DNA of 64,000 nt from Aquila chrysaetos chrysaetos (GCF_900496995.4 NC_044010.1:682001-746000), one strand, 5' to 3'. Counted from the first letter of the stretch, positions 11,684 through 35,760 are shown. Numbers and translations are program-made. Notes: generated by a model from the sequence alone, not told the origin.

Positions 11684-12479
11684 GCTTGCACAGAAGTCTT
11701 GTGAAACACCCTCTTCCGAGAAGTGGCCCCTATTACCCTCCGGGATCAAAAACCATTAACTGTTTTGTTTTGGTTTTGGTCTTCCTACAACCAGCCATCT
11801 CATTGCTTGGGTTCAAAAGTCCACTGAAAAGAAAACATCTTGATAATCCTTAGAGCTTTGGTTCTTGTTTGTCTTCATTCTCCAGAAGCCAGATGAATCA
11901 CAGGAATAAAACCACATCAAAGTATTTTGTGATGCATGGGCTGTAGAATTTTTTTTCTTGCTGCAGCTTACATTTTTGCTTACCTGGGAAGCACATCTAA
12001 TACACAATGTTAGTTTTCCAAAGGGTTTCTATGTGAGATGTCCAGGTGACATTTAAGTAGCTTTTTTTTTTAAATTCACTTTCCCCCTTCTCACCGATGT
12101 AGCCATTTGAGCAGCCACAGGGATGCAGAGCTGGTAAAGCAGGGCAGGGAGGCTCTGACAGAGCTGCAGTGGCAATATTTTTGCTTATTTTCATATTGCA
12201 GGTTTATTCTGTAATATATTTTCAGACATGTTAATTGGCTATCATGCTGGCAAGCCGTACTACAGTGGGAGGAAACAACAGGATCTTTGTTAGTGCAGAG
12301 CAATCCAGATCCTGCAAATACCCGCAGCAGTAAAAAGAAGAAGCTTCTTTTAAAGGCTGATTTTGCCTTGGCCACCTCCGAATTTTGAAATCAAGCAACA
12401 GTCTGATGAATGATAACAACTGTGTAAAAAAGGAAACAGCTGCACTGCCAATGGAAGCAAATGAGCGACCACTGAGCTT

Positions 12480-12690
12480 CACAGGAAGATACAGGTGGGA
12501 AGGGACGTCTGGAGGTTTTGATTCCACCGCCCCTTCCTCATAGCTGGGACGAATCTAAACCTGCCTGGGGCTGGTCAGCACCTCGCCCAGGTGACTCCGA
12601 ACATCTCCAAGGTTGGAAGTTTCCCAGCCTTTCCAGGTGCTGAACCACCCTCAGAGGAAAGCGGTCCCTCCCGTTACCACCAGACGTGAG
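12480..12690 (-). mobile_element. CR1 LINE 3' fragment (minus strand)
   Basis: The plus strand reads like the reverse complement of the CR1 3' region: gggaagggacgtctggagg, then a stretch ending in aacatctccaaggttgg, then cccagcctttccaggtgctg, then gaaccaccctcagaggaaag. This order is the same as in the clearer CR1 at 28632-29210. It is old and short. Confidence 0.7.
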
Positions 12691-15600
12691 AAAGCTCACA
12701 ACAAGGACTCGGAGGAGATTTAGTGGTTATCGGAGCAAACAAATCAAATAACCCACAGGCTCAGTAGCGGTAGATCTCAAATATACCTTGGATATGGGCA
12801 GACTGGCCGGGCACTGTGTGCAGACCTCCAAGGGGAACCCAGGAGGCAGGGGCTATGAGCCAGTTCTTCATACACTAGAACTCCCGAGAAAGAAAATACA
12901 TAGTTGTGCTTACAGCTACAGAGCAGATGCTGCCCTAGGCTGTCGTTGAATGTAATGACCTCGATGGGCAACATCTGACAAGCAGAGCTTCTTTCAAGGT
13001 CACTGTTCGGACATGCCCTGCTGTGGGATGCTTCAGGGACCCCTGCTCTGTCAGGTAGGATGCTGCTGGAGAAGCTGGGGAGCTGGGAAGGGAGAGAGCT
13101 CACCCCCGCCAAAACAGGCAGCCTGTACACTAGCTCCAGCCAGCTAGAGAAACCCACGACTGAGAATTCTTTAACACCAGATCACAGAACTAAGCTCGCA
13201 CAAAAATACATGGGGGTTTTTCCACATCGTCCGTTCTTTCGCTGCTCTGCAGAGGCTGGAAGTAGAGCAATTGAAATTTGCATTTGGGGGTTTGGAAGAG
13301 AGAAGCAAGACCTCACTTTCTAGCAGCAGCTAGACGTGAAATCAGCCTTGCTCTACTGCCAAATCACACCTTTACGGCACGGTTTCGCGTGTTGCAGTGA
13401 GCAAACCCTACAGTTCAGTGCTGCTGGAAAGGGCAAGGCCCCATTCCGCTCCTGAACCATGGTGTCCACCAGGATAGAGAAGGGAGAATGAGCATGCCAG
13501 TGGGAGGACTGTTTGCAGAGGGACTAAAACAGCCCAGAATAGGATGGATTTATGCTGTCATTGAACAACATTAAGTCTTCTTACCTTGCTAGTGTATTTT
13601 ACTGATGAAATTAATTTAGTTGTGTTTCTGAAAAAAAATATTTTTTATATATACATAATACATAATTCATCACAAACTAAACATTCCCATCTTTCTCAGC
13701 ACCTGCAGACTCAGAAAAGCCCTTTGGACAAATGTATAAGCCATGAAGGCAACACAGAGAGTGAGTCTGAGCGTGGCTCAACTGTCACCAAAGCTGGCAG
13801 TGGGGCTTTTCATGGTACCGAGGAAAATCAAAAGGTGATATATGATGGGATGTGTTGACACAAAAGCTTGACAAAGGATCTCTGTATAAACACTCCCAAG
13901 CTCACAGAAAAAAATTAGTTCCTGGTTCTAATGACCATCTTTCCTAGTGTTATTGGCATTGGAAACTAAATGGATTTTAATATCGCTCATCTCATTTATA
14001 TGGTGCTTTATGCACAAGGAAGTAAGCCACTGAACAAAGCAGAATACAGAGTGGGGCTAGGAGTTTGATATTGGAAATATTTATGGCTTGGGGGTTTTAT
14101 TGTAGGATTAGGGGGTTTTTTCCTTACGGGAAATTATGTTTCCCAAACTTCCCCCCTCCCTGCTTCCTGCAGAAATAGCAGTATCTCAAAATGAGGAAAA
14201 GAAAGTGTGTGACAAAAGTGAAAAGAAGAAGAAGAAAACTCAAAGAGGAGAAGGATAAACACCTCTTCCTCTATTGCCCTCAGCAGACAAAAAGCAAAAG
14301 AACGATCAAGAGGAATGATGAACATGCAGAGTCTTTGAAAGCATCGAGAACTACATTATGCAAAAAACACTTGAACAATCAAAGACTTATTCTGATTTGG
14401 AGCAAAAATTACTAAAAGATTTTTATCTTTTTCATAAAACTGGCTTGCCTTTTTTTTTTTTTTTACAAGACTAAATCATGAGCTTATTTTTTTGTTCTCC
14501 TGTAGAATTGTTCCCAAATATGTCAAAACTCTTATGTATTTATTTATTTTTATTTCCCTGTGGTTGGCTTCATCAACATTGCACTGCAGTAGTCTATTTT
14601 CCGCTAGATTGCAGGGTGACAAACAATTTCACTTAAAGCTGTGGATGTCACATATGTACCCACTTCACAGTGCTGGAAAAGGTAAAATGGTAAAAAAATC
14701 AAATTATCAACAAACTCCTTCCCCACTCTAGACCCTCTTGTGTTCCCACCCTTCTCCACCACAGCGGATACCTTAGTTTGTATCTCAATAATTATGCATC
14801 TCTTTTCATTCCTTACTTTAAAATAAGGGGGTTAAAAAAAAATAATAAAACCACATATGAACCGCATCTCCCCAGTTTCTGACTGCTGTTTTGTCTGGTA
14901 GTTGTGGACTCAAGGCAGCAGGACACTGGTTTCTTTGTTTTGGAGGGGTTTTTGTGGCTGGAGGGGGTGGTTTTTTGGTTGTTACCCTCTTTGCACTTGT
15001 TAGGGCTGGTAGAGTAATTCATCACAAAGACAGAGTCTGTTTCTCACTTTTGGCTCTAAGACTTCTGTTTCTCAAACAAAACAGCCCCCAAAGATACAAC
15101 ATAGGAACATGCAACTGGACCACAGAGCCCCAAGCTGTGAACAGCCCACCCACCAATAAATACACTCACCGCCAAACCCTTGAGGGAAAAAAGATGCCTC
15201 CTTTTTTGCCTAGCACTTATCTCACACACACTCCCCTTTTTTTCCTTTTCTCTCTTTCTTCGCCACTGTGTTTGCTGCACTCCCCAATTGCCAGTGCTCA
15301 GTAAAGTGGACTGAACAACACTACTTTTTCAGCAAAGACTAAAAAAAGGGACGACAGCACCCTGTCGGACAAGTGCTGCGTATCCACTTGCAGCACTGGG
15401 AGTGAGCTCCACAAAAGATGTGCTGGGAAGAGAGGCACAGCAAACACAGACTGACAAAAGCCTCATAAGTCCCACTTGACAAGACACAGAAGCCAGAAAG
15501 GAAGGGTAAGAGCTTTTCTAACTGTTATTTCCTTCCCAAAGTCTCCCCTTCCCAGAGAAAGGAAAAGGCAACAAGACTGTCTATGAATAATTGTTTCAGT

Positions 15601-17365
15601 TCAAAATGTCACAAACCCAACTGGGTTGCTTTCTGTCCCCGTCTTTAATAAATGTGCAAGTGGGTTTCCATGGCATGGTTGCTAAGCTGGACTCCACAAA
15701 CACAAAGGTCCAGACTAATTAGATGCTTAGTACCAGGAGGAAAAAAAGAAAAAAAAAAAAAAAAAAGGCATGACAGACCACCAAAAGGTCCTAGGTTCAC
15801 AGCACCACATTGGGCTGGGAAAGCCTCTCCAGCTCCCAAGAGTCACATGTTCAGAAAAGGCATCCAGCATTTTGTTCCTCTCCTGTTTTATTAGCAGGTT
15901 GTGCTCCTAAACCTTTTAGTGGCCTGGTCCAGGCAAGTGTGACAGACACGGACCTGCCCTCGACTCAACACTAGGTGTCACTTCTGCTTAAGAAATGCAA
16001 CAGAGAAATTGAACAGTTTCAAAAAAACCCTACCTCTCAGGCATCAGATTTTCAGGGGATGTCTGTACCTACGACTCTTCCTAAAGTCACGGACAGTTAC
16101 AGAGTTTTAAAGTTTCACACGTCTCAAATCAGGCATCCAAACGCATCAGAAAATACCATACAATGCTTTGCCATACTAAGCACAAAGGTGACCAGCAAAA
16201 GGTTTTAATTCTTATCTTTTGTGGGAGCAAGGAAACACATGCCTACGTGAACAAGGGACTACCATATGGAGAAGCTGCCAGAGTCTGCTCTGACAAAGCG
16301 GTCTGTCTTGCTGGCCTGTCTCTGTTGCCGCTTTGCTGCTTTCAGTCCTTCCTCAGTAGCAGACTTGCCTGCCAAAAGATTTCTGAGCATCAGGGACTGA
16401 CTGAGAGGAGGAGAAAGAGGCATGGTGTTTGGCGTCAGGGCCCCTCAGCAGGCTAGGGCGTGAAGAAAATACTGCCAATAATACGGTAAAAGTAGAAAAG
16501 ATACAGAAGCATGAGGTACAGAGGTAGGGAAAGGGCTCCCCCTGAGGAGACATGGACTGTACTAGAACCACATTATTTGCTATGTCTCACAGTATCAGAA
16601 GCACGAGGCCACAAAGGAAGAGGTAGCAGGCTTAAAACAAAAGAAAATACTTTGGATATCTAAACACAATTCTTCTGTGCATCCACAAGACATCGTAGAG
16701 ACCAAAAGCACCAACTGGTTTAAAAATCAACAAGACACAGGCAGAGAATAAATTCACCAAAGGGTATTAAACAAGCATACTGATGCAACTTCTGGGTCAG
16801 GCAGTCTTTAAAGCAGCAGATTCCTAGAGAATATGAGAGTACCCACTATATGCTTGCCCTTACACTCTTTCCATGAACACCCACTTCAGGTCACCACCCT
16901 TAGAGCATTCCTCTAGAGGATTGGCCTGAGCCCTTTCCAGACTGGAAAGACTTCAGCACACACAGGCAAACAGGTAGGAGCCTAGGACCCAAAACAAGAG
17001 GTTGGGGGTTGTAACTCAAGAAAACCCAGGATCGTAATGAGGCTCAGCAGCTCAAGATGAGGAAACTGCAGTGGTAAAGGAGAGTATGCAATGGCAGCAC
17101 ACCCACCTTCTTGACCAGTATGGAAGCTAACGAGGAGCGCTGTGGCTAGAGGTGTAAGGATCTCAAAGCACAAATTTTCTTTTGCTGGGATCTCCCAGCT
17201 GGGCGTTGACTAAGGCCAACACCAGGAGGCAAGAGATCCTAAGACTTCTTGGGGCCTTAAGCAGCAAATAAGTAAGACACTGAAAGAAGAAATACAGCAG
17301 AAACACAGCAAGAAGCGTGGGTGGAAGAACAGGTACTGAACCATCCCCTTTGACCACAGGTCCAG
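12691..17365. other. Intergenic stretch, nothing recognised
   Basis: I find no gene here on either strand. The stretch is AT-rich at 13.5-15 kb and has short A or T runs (14451-14464, 15740-15767). Open frames are short and have neither motifs nor splice support. Confidence 0.5.
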
Positions 17366-17607
17366 TGCCCTGTGAAAGATCTAGTTTGTGTCCTGTGATG
17401 CCCATGGATTTGGTAAAGAACAAAGAAGGGCCTGCTGGGATCCCTCACACGCTTTTAGTAGTGATAAGCCCTGCCACTGTTCTGTAAGTTGGGGAAAGTA
17501 CAAGAGGAGAAAGTACAGAAAGTGCAAAAATTGCAGAGCACAATCGCTTATAAGGCCCTCAGCTACCTGATCTAGCAAGCATTCAAGTCAGACCTGTTGC
17601 AAGCAGG
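17366..17607. repeat. Dispersed repeat, copy 2 (family not identified)
   Basis: This is the second copy of the repeat at 8302-8475, in the same orientation. It is longer because an additional segment of about 80 bases (roughly 17480-17555) lies between the shared body and the shared tail. In copy 1 that segment is absent or replaced by shorter sequence. Confidence 0.6.
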
Positions 17608-19194
17608 GGGTTGTATTAGGGACCTCCAAACATCCCTCACTGCCTTACCTTTCCGTGAATCTAAAATACTCAGCACCTACTACCCACCCCTGCTGTACAA
17701 CAGGGCTTGGCAACGGAAGGTGGATGCGGCTGGAAATGCAAACTAGGATCAAGATACTTACAGAGCCCCAGCGCGAGCCTGGTTCGGAGATGGCCAGAGA
17801 GGGTTGCAGAGGGCAGGCAAAAGGTGTGAACTGGAACCAGAATGCAGATACAATCAGCCAGCTGCTGTTCCCTGCACCAACACTCCATTCCAAAGACAAT
17901 TCTTAACAGGACAAGGTTAGACATGGCCTGGACAGAGGCAGCTCAGTCTTCACTCAGCTCTGGCAGACTAAACAGGGACTAGTGTCTAGGTGAAGATCTG
18001 GCCTCAGCAAAGGTAGCACAGATGCTGCACAATGATTTAAGTTGGGAGCGAGGGAGGGAAGAAAGTCAGAACGATTTACAGGGAAAGAGGACAAACGGTG
18101 ACAGCCCACTCTAGCTACAGGGACAGGAAGGGATGTGTGATAGGGAAGGACACCAAGCAAAAAGTCAAGAGATTAAGCCAAATGTCAAGGGAAATTGAGA
18201 CAACTTGAGGAAGCCAAGGAGAGGAGCACCTGAGGATGAGAAAAAGGGAAGGCCAAGCAGTGGTAACGGGAGTGTGAACAGAGAGGAATGTGGTACAGCA
18301 AAGAGGCAAAGGAAATCAGTGGTGAGAGGGTCAGCAGAGACCTAGGGGAGGGAGAACACCTGGGCAGGAGGTGGGGAACAGCATAGGTACTCATGTTTTC
18401 TTTTGCTGGGCAGAGAAGAATCTGACAGAAGGACTGAGATCAGTAAAAACCAAAAGGCACATCTCTGACCAGGAGCAGTGAGTGTGAGCAGGATGCAGAA
18501 GCAGCATTTCCCTTCCTTTTAGACAGCACAAACAGCAAATTGTTTTGCATGCATGACAGCAATTTCAGAACAGTGCATGTAGGTTTCAGTGCCACAGGGC
18601 TGGATGTGAGACACAGGGGAAGCTAGAGCTCAGAAAACATACAGCAAGAACTATTCTCTGCACACACTTTCTGCTCCTGATTGTTACAGTAGCAAGAGAA
18701 AAACAAGCCTGTGCAGGTAGAGGTATGAAGAAACAGGTGCCTGGTGGAAGAGGAAAGGTAAGTGCTCCCTGCCGAAGCTCCAGGTCTCGACTACTGCAGC
18801 AGTCAGGTTCCTCAAAGAGGTGGTAAATGTAACACAACTTCCCTCACTGCAGATGGCGAGAAAATGAGGAAGAAAAAAAAAAAAAAAAAAAAAAAAGCTT
18901 CACTGACCCCTAAACCTAGGCAAAAAACAAAAGAGAGATCTTTGGCACAGGGAAGCTCTTCTGCTGGCTCACAGAACTGAAGCCTGAGGCTACAGCAAAA
19001 TGAGGTCCTTTAAGCTTCATCTGCATATCAGCTATCAATAAAACAAAACCTGGGTCAAAAGAGAAGACAGAAACTGAGAGAGACTCTGATGTATCTTTTG
19101 AAAACCAGTGGGCTAATACCCCCAGAGATCTGTACTACTCACTGCATGCAGCTCCAACAGAGGCACAGAGAAAGACGTCATTTTGGCAATTTTA
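17608..19194. other. Intergenic stretch downstream of PEX5
   Basis: No gene is supported here. An A-run at 18868-18896 is the only notable simple sequence. The stretch lies beyond the likely PEX5 poly(A) signal. Confidence 0.5.
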
Positions 19195-19205
19195 ATTCTC
19201 CCCCC

Positions 19206-19211
19206 TTTATT
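19206..19211 (-). terminator. PEX5: Probable poly(A) signal of PEX5
   Basis: TTTATT on the plus strand is AATAAA on the minus strand. It lies 0.9 kb downstream of the PEX5 stop codon and is the first canonical signal I noticed there. This implies a 3' UTR from 20097 down to about 19190. Confidence 0.5.
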
Positions 19212-20097
19212 ATACAAAATACTTTACAATTAAAAAACATTTTCCCCAATAGAATCATATACAGATATTTATAATTAACAAGATTCAGTTACACACAAGA
19301 TGGGGAACTTCTGCACAAAGGAAAACAATGACAGATGATCAAGTGAAAATTAAGACTTGACCCTTTCCCCACCATATGCTGGGAGGGGAGGTTACATTTT
19401 AGTCTTTTATTCCTATCACATTCCCTCAAGTCTGAACTCTGGGATCTCCTCTTACCCTAACAGGGTAAGGGCCTCCACCTGTATCCCTAGCATAAGTACA
19501 ATACTCTGCTCTTAAAAGGTACATGAAGAGACACTGAAAAACTAGCATCTGGCTGTACCGTAACATTACCAGTATTGAGAAAAGAGGACTGCTGGCCCCC
19601 CATTTCCCTAGCAACCCACATATACACACATGCAAGCACATACATGGGGGAAGCATGCTCAAAACCCACAATTTTTCACCCTTTCACCAAATGGCAATCC
19701 CACCCCACCAAAGCAACCTGCACTCGAGACGCATCCAGCAGGTAGTCTCTGCAGAATGGCTGTCATTAAGTCTCATAGCCAAGCTGGGCATTACTGCAAA
19801 TGCAGCCTGGCGAGAGGGCTGGGTGTTGCCGTCTTCCCCGCTTTGATCACCTGCCTACCAGCAGAGTGTCAGCCCGTCATGGAGGTGAGAACGTGAACCG
19901 CTCAGAGATGCTCAGGCCACAACAGACAGGTAGGGGAAGTTGCACGCTTCAGCGGGAGGTCCTTGAAAAAACAGTTGCCAATGATCTGCCCTACCAGAGC
20001 AAAGATATGTATGAACCCTACGGAACATTTCTCTCTCTAAGGAAGGTCACCACTGGGCTGGGCCAACCCTGCACTCGCAGGGGAGCCCATCCCAGAG

Positions 20098-30262
<10,165 letters not shown>

Positions 30263-30974
30263 GGCGCCAGGCAGGGAGGGAGGGAGGGTCGGCGACAAAC
30301 CCCGCCGGGCCTGCACCTGGCCCCGGGGCGGCACGGACACCGGGGTGAACGCCAGGCGGAGGGACCGGCTACCGGGGACGCCCGGCCCCGTGTCCCGACC
30401 CCACTACCACCCGCCAGCCCCCCCCCCCCCCCGCCTTCCCCTGCCGGGGCGGGCGGGGAGGCCGGCCGCGGAGGCCCCGAGCTCGGACCGGAGCCCGCAC
30501 GGGCGGGGACCGGGCTCAGAGCCCCGCCGCCGCGGCGCCAGCTCCCCCGGCCGGGCACGGCTGCCGTGGCCGGGAAGAGCCTCCGCCCCGGGAGGAGCGG
30601 GACACCCACCCCCCCCACCCCCGGCTCCCTCCGCCCGGCCCCGGTTCCCACCCGCCGCGGGCCCGGGAAAGGACACCCGCTCGCCAGGACGGCAAGGCCG
30701 CGGCCTCCCCAAGACGCCCCGCGCCCCCGCCAACCGCCCAAGCGGCGGGACCCCCGCCGGGTGCCGGCCGCGGCCCGGGCGGGCGGGCGGAGGGACCGGG
30801 AGGGGGCGGCGCGGCGGGGCTCCCCCCGCCCGGCACCGTACCTGGGGCTGCCGGGGCTCACGGGGTTCACGGGGGGGGCGGGGCCAGCTCTTAAAGGGCC
30901 AGGCACCCCGCCAACGCCGCACCGGAGCGCCTTAAAGGGCCAGAGTCCGGGCGGGACCCTACCGCCCGGAGGAC

Positions 30975-31004
30975 GGTCCCGGTCCCGGTCCCGGTCCCGG
31001 TCCC
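30975..31004 (+). repeat. Hexamer repeat (GGTCCC)5
   Basis: Five exact copies of ggtccc lie in the CpG island upstream of PEX5. Confidence 0.85.
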
Positions 31005-31259
31005 TCCCGCCGCCGGCGACATGCCGATGCAGCTGGAGCTCCGCCCGGGTGGCTTCAGCTCTGCGGGCGCCGTCCCCGCCCCGGTGGCTGCACGGCGGCC
31101 GGGCTCGTCCCGCCTTTCTCCCGCAGCTCCTGGTTCCCCAGCCCGGTAGTTCCCGCGCTGGACCAGCACGGGTGGCGGAGAGGACGGGCTTTGACAGCGC
31201 CTGCGGCCCGCCGCGTCGTCCTTCTGCGCGTGTGATTCCAAAGGGAGAGCAAACCGCCT

Positions 31260-33480
31260 GGAAAACCAGAGCTCATCCGTGTATAGCCTCCGAAAGAGTG
31301 GGAAAAGCACAAAGAGGGGGTTGCGTGATGTGTACCGCCTGCTGTGACATTAGGGTGCTAGAAATAAACTGTTTTCAGAATCTAATCCCACCTTCCTTTT
31401 CAAAAGGAACATGCTGCTGTGCAGGATCCTCTCCAGACTTCCCATCTATCCAAGAACTGATGTCTGGTGCTGTTTTAGGTACTATTCTTTGGCAGCAAGT
31501 CTTCTGGAGCACACTCCTTACAGCTTTCAAATGCATGTGACAGCTACAGCCACTTCTGTGCTAGCAAGTAGCACGGCTCAACAGGAGCAAATCTTTAAAG
31601 TGGTAAGAGTTGGGGCTGGAAATCCAACATCCACACCAAACATGTTTGGGGAGCTTTACTTTGGATTGTGTCTTCCCTGGTCCCGTGGACTGCACGCCAA
31701 TTAGTGGCTGAAATGCATGAGGTGCGCTCCTATGTACGGCTCGCCTGCTAGCTTAGCACCACCTGAAAGGAATCTAGTTTGCACACCGAGACTGTTCTGC
31801 AGTACAAACCAAAGCCCAGCAAGCGGGAATTACTGGAAGATTCACTCTGAAAGCGCGCTTCAGACACCCATTCAGGCGCTGATGTGGAAGTGCCCTACAT
31901 CTGGCAGGCAGCTGCATTAAGATGGCAACAACACTTGAAAAGACGTTTACATAGCCACTCTTACACTTACCGCTCTTACACTCTTGCCACTCTCTTACAC
32001 ATGGACACTGAGGCCGCACACGCTATGTCACGTTGGCACAATACATTCCACACTTCCAGATGTCTGCCTTATGCTATTGTTCCCTACTTGCCTGTAAGTT
32101 GTAGTCATCCCAGGACTAAGAGTGCATTTCCAGAATGAAGCCCCTGGAATGACAAACAAGACTCACCCACTATTACCAAATGCCAATCCTGTATACACTC
32201 AGTGTGATCAAGGTTTAGTAAGAGCACTTGGAGAAAGAGACAGAGGGAGGAGGCTTTTGGACAGAATCCCGAATTACTTTCAAGAAGGACAGATGGACAA
32301 TGCTGCTCCTAGGAAAAACAATAGACTGCACAAAGACATGAAGAAGGGGAGTAGGCATTGAGATAAGGCATGGGCACAAATCCAAAAGCCGTCAGAGACT
32401 GAGCACTGAAGAAGTCAAGATGAAGCAGGTTTGATTTATAAACATGTGTATCAGGCCCTTGGGGTATGCCCATGACACTAGCCTATGATACCCGTCCAGC
32501 CTGGCCTACTGGTTCAGGACAGGGACTCTGAAAGACTGCTCTGTAAAAAAACACCCACAGCCTCCCTTCTTCGGTCTGAGCAGCAAGAACAGGTCCCACA
32601 GGGAACGCACCCAGGGTCATCGCTGCTGCCTGCAGGGACAAGGCACGCTAAAGAAAAATGTATCCTCTCTTCTTTTCTCTTCCCCTCTTTCTCTTCTCCT
32701 GGGAAGACAGTTGCGTTTCCCTGGCTCTTGGCTGCCTTCAGGCTCACCAAGGCTCTTGCAAAGCAGCGCTCATCACTGAACCAGTTCCAACATTAAGCAA
32801 TCCTTTGATCTACTGAAAGTGTCGTGCTATTATTTGCACTGGTCTGAAGACAGTGTGTAGGAGGCTTTCAGAAAGCATCTTCCAGGGCTCAGTCACAGTT
32901 TGCCATTGCCTAAGAGTGAGGCATGGGTGCCCCTCCACCTGAAGGTAGAGAAAGAGACCTTGCAGAGTGAGGCTTTCTAGGTCTTAGAGCCAGAGCAAAG
33001 GAGACAGAAGGAAGAGTCCCTTACAGTCCCGAAAGACTGTAAGACTAAAGGAATCAGAAGTGGCAGTGGTGGCAGAGCATCCAGGACAACCACAGCTATA
33101 GCTGTTGGTGGGTAAGTGTAGAAGATTTTAGAAATTTAGGACTGTAAGTATTCTGGTGAAGCCACAAGTATTTCTGTTTGCAGGTGGAAAGCAAAGGGTC
33201 TGATCTAAAGTCAGCAGGAAAAGGAGCAAAGTCAACAGAGCCTTGCATGCAAAGTGTAAATATTTTGGCAGTAAGAACTGAAATATCAGGGGGCCTCAAT
33301 AATTCTCGGAGAGCTGAGAAAAGCAAATTGTACAGTTCCTGAAAAGGCTATTCTGGGCTCTGCATCCTTCAGGCAGTCTGAGTTTGATAGTAGCCAGTAC
33401 TCTGCTGAAGGTCCTGGGCCCGATGGGGACCAGTGACAAAATGGAGGTCTCTGCCTAGCTATTCCCCATCCTAACTTTGT
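31260..33480. other. Intergenic stretch between PEX5 and the carrier gene
   Basis: I find no supported gene, RNA or named repeat here. The open frame running rightwards out of the PEX5 CpG island ends at about 31540 and is a by-product of high GC content. Confidence 0.5.
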
Positions 33481-33489
33481 GAAATTCAT

Positions 33490-34470
33490 TATTTTTTTCC
33501 AAGTGCAGAACTTTGCACATGCTTTTATTAAATGGTGTTCCACTCTTTCAGGCCATCTCTCCCATTGATCAAGGTTATTTGAATACTAATTTTGTCTTCC
33601 AGATATGTTGCAACCCCTCTCAGGTTAGCGTTGTCTGCAAATTTAATGGGCACACTTTCTAGTCCACTGTATAAATCACTGAAGAAACTATTAATACCAC
33701 ACTGAGAACAGATCTCTGCAGGACTCCTTCTTGATACTTTTTCTCCAGATAGACAGCGTACCATTGAAAACCAAACTTGGAGTTTTCTAATCAGCATCAG
33801 ACTCTCCTAACAGTGATTTCAGAAGATCCCGTTTCCCATGTATCCTAGCTTGTTTGTAAGACTGTCAGATGAAACAAAACAGAAATCCTTACTGAATTCA
33901 AAATATATAACATCTATTGTTACTTCCTTAGCCACAAGGCCTGTTAGTCTACCGTGAAAGATTGCTTTGACTTGATTTCTTTTTTTGGCAAATGGAAAAT
34001 CAGAGTTGTCTACTTAAAGTTTATTTGTTCCAGTATTACAGGGGGAGGCAGTAAAGTAATGCTGGCTGGCCAGTAATTCCTCAGATCCCCCCCCCCCCCT
34101 TTTTTTTTTAAATAGCCAATATATTTGGCCTTTTCCAGTGTTCTGAACCTCTCCATTCTCTAGAGATCTCAAAGATAACTACCAGTGGACCTGACATTGC
34201 TTCAGCCAGTTCTCCAACCATCACAGAATGAGTTTTATCAAGCCTAACTGGTCTGAAAGCATTGACTTTTCTTAAGCACTTAGAAATCTAGAATGACGTT
34301 TACCCACTTTTCTATTGGTGCTATTTAAGGTATTCACCTAGCCACCATCACAGTGGAGACAAGTGAAAAATACTTGCAACTTCTTGGTATCTTTGGCCGG
34401 TTTTCCATTTCACTGACCAGAAGGCCAATACTTTTACTGGTCTTCCCCTCGCTGCCCAGGCACTATTGAT
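33490..34470 (-). mobile_element. Old CR1-type LINE fragment, antisense to the plus strand
   Basis: The plus strand reads as the reverse complement of a CR1-type reverse transcriptase region. Familiar phrases are gttgtctgcaaatttaatgg, ctgtataaatcactgaagaa, gatctctgcaggactccttc, ccattgaaaaccaaacttgg and ggcctgttagtctacc, then later catcacagaatgagttttatc and agtgaaaaatacttgcaac. It is strongly diverged and interrupted by a C/T simple run at 34087-34110. The edges are approximate. Confidence 0.72.
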
Positions 34471-35099
34471 GGGCTGATAGTTCTTTTCTTCTCCACCACA
34501 GATAAGGTAATTACTCCTTTCCCCTTTGACGTATTTCTGTAGGGTCTTGAAGTCAGTTGCCACATCTCCCCCAATTCCTTCTTCTCTGGACTACACACTG
34601 CAATTTTTTCAGTCCTGCCTGGATGGCCCCGGTGAGTCGTTCCCCTCTGTGGGTTCACTCCCCCACATTTGCCCGTTTTGTCCCCAAACCGAACACTCAG
34701 TCGCTCGGTTCTGCCAGTGCTGAAGTCACAGCAGTACAGCGTTGATCTGACCACTTATTTCATCCGACTTACAGGCTATCAATCCTTCCAGCCACGCAAA
34801 CTGGTACGGTGCGTTGCCTTTTTGGCAACAGCGTGACGCTGACGTACGTTGCGCTTTTTTCCAAGGAAGAGGGTATTCTGCGAGCTCCGACACCACCTGA
34901 AACTTCGCCTTTTCAAAAGCAACTAGAGGATCTATCTTTTCGGCCCTGACTATTCCCCAGCTTTGACGTCCTGATCCTTCAAACTTCAACAGGAGGGGGT
35001 CTAATTTGCTCTGAGGCGTTTGTGGTTTTGTTTTTTTTTTTTTTTTTGTCTGAAACACATTGGCCTGTCTTCATACAAAACCCAAACACCTGAGGAAGC

Positions 35100-35760
35100 G
35101 CCTGCGGTCGCACTGAGCGACGACGAGAGTCCCACAGACCCAGGCTAAGCGCCCGGGCCCCCTCAGAAATGGCGGAGGCGGGCGCAGGCGCCGCCTCCCT
35201 CCTCACAGCGCCCTCCTTCCCGCCTGCCGCCGCCTCCCGGGCGCCTCCTCCGGAGCCAATGCGCGGGGCGCGTCAGAGCGCCGGGCCATGGCGCAGCACA
35301 GCACCCTGCTCCACCTGCTCGCCGGAGGGTGAGTGGCCCCGAGCGGGGACGGGGACGGGGGGCCGAGGCTTCGCTGGGCCCGTCTTCCCGCTGCCAGGCC
35401 GGGGTCTCCCTCCCGGCTCGGCCCCGCCGCGGCCCGCCCCTTGAGGAGCGAGGCCTGCGGCGGCCTGCCCCGCTGCAGCCGGCGGAGAGGAGAGCCTGCC
35501 TTGCCCCACGCCAGCCCCAGCCCCGTAACCCTCAGCCGCCCCTTCCTTGCGGTGCCGGCTTCCAACGGAGGGGCAGCGGCGTGGCCCGGCCGGGGTGAAC
35601 GTGTGGCTCTGCGGGTTGGGAAGAAGGGGAGTCGGGGCGTGGGGGGGGCTCGGCCTGGCGTGTCACCCAGCCTGAGCTCGCCGGGGATGGGGGGGCGAGG
35701 GAAGCGGGGTGCTGAACGGGGGAATGAGGGGCACAGCCGGGTCTCCGCAGCGGAGCAAGC
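35100..35760. promoter_or_regulatory. CpG-island promoter of the SLC25 carrier
   Basis: A GC- and CpG-rich stretch surrounds the first exon. A YY1-like AAATGGCGG lies at about 35167, and a CCAAT box at 35256-35260, only 28 bases before the ATG. No TATA box is seen. The start codon lies about 5 kb from that of PEX5, so the two genes are head to head but have separate islands. Confidence 0.6.
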
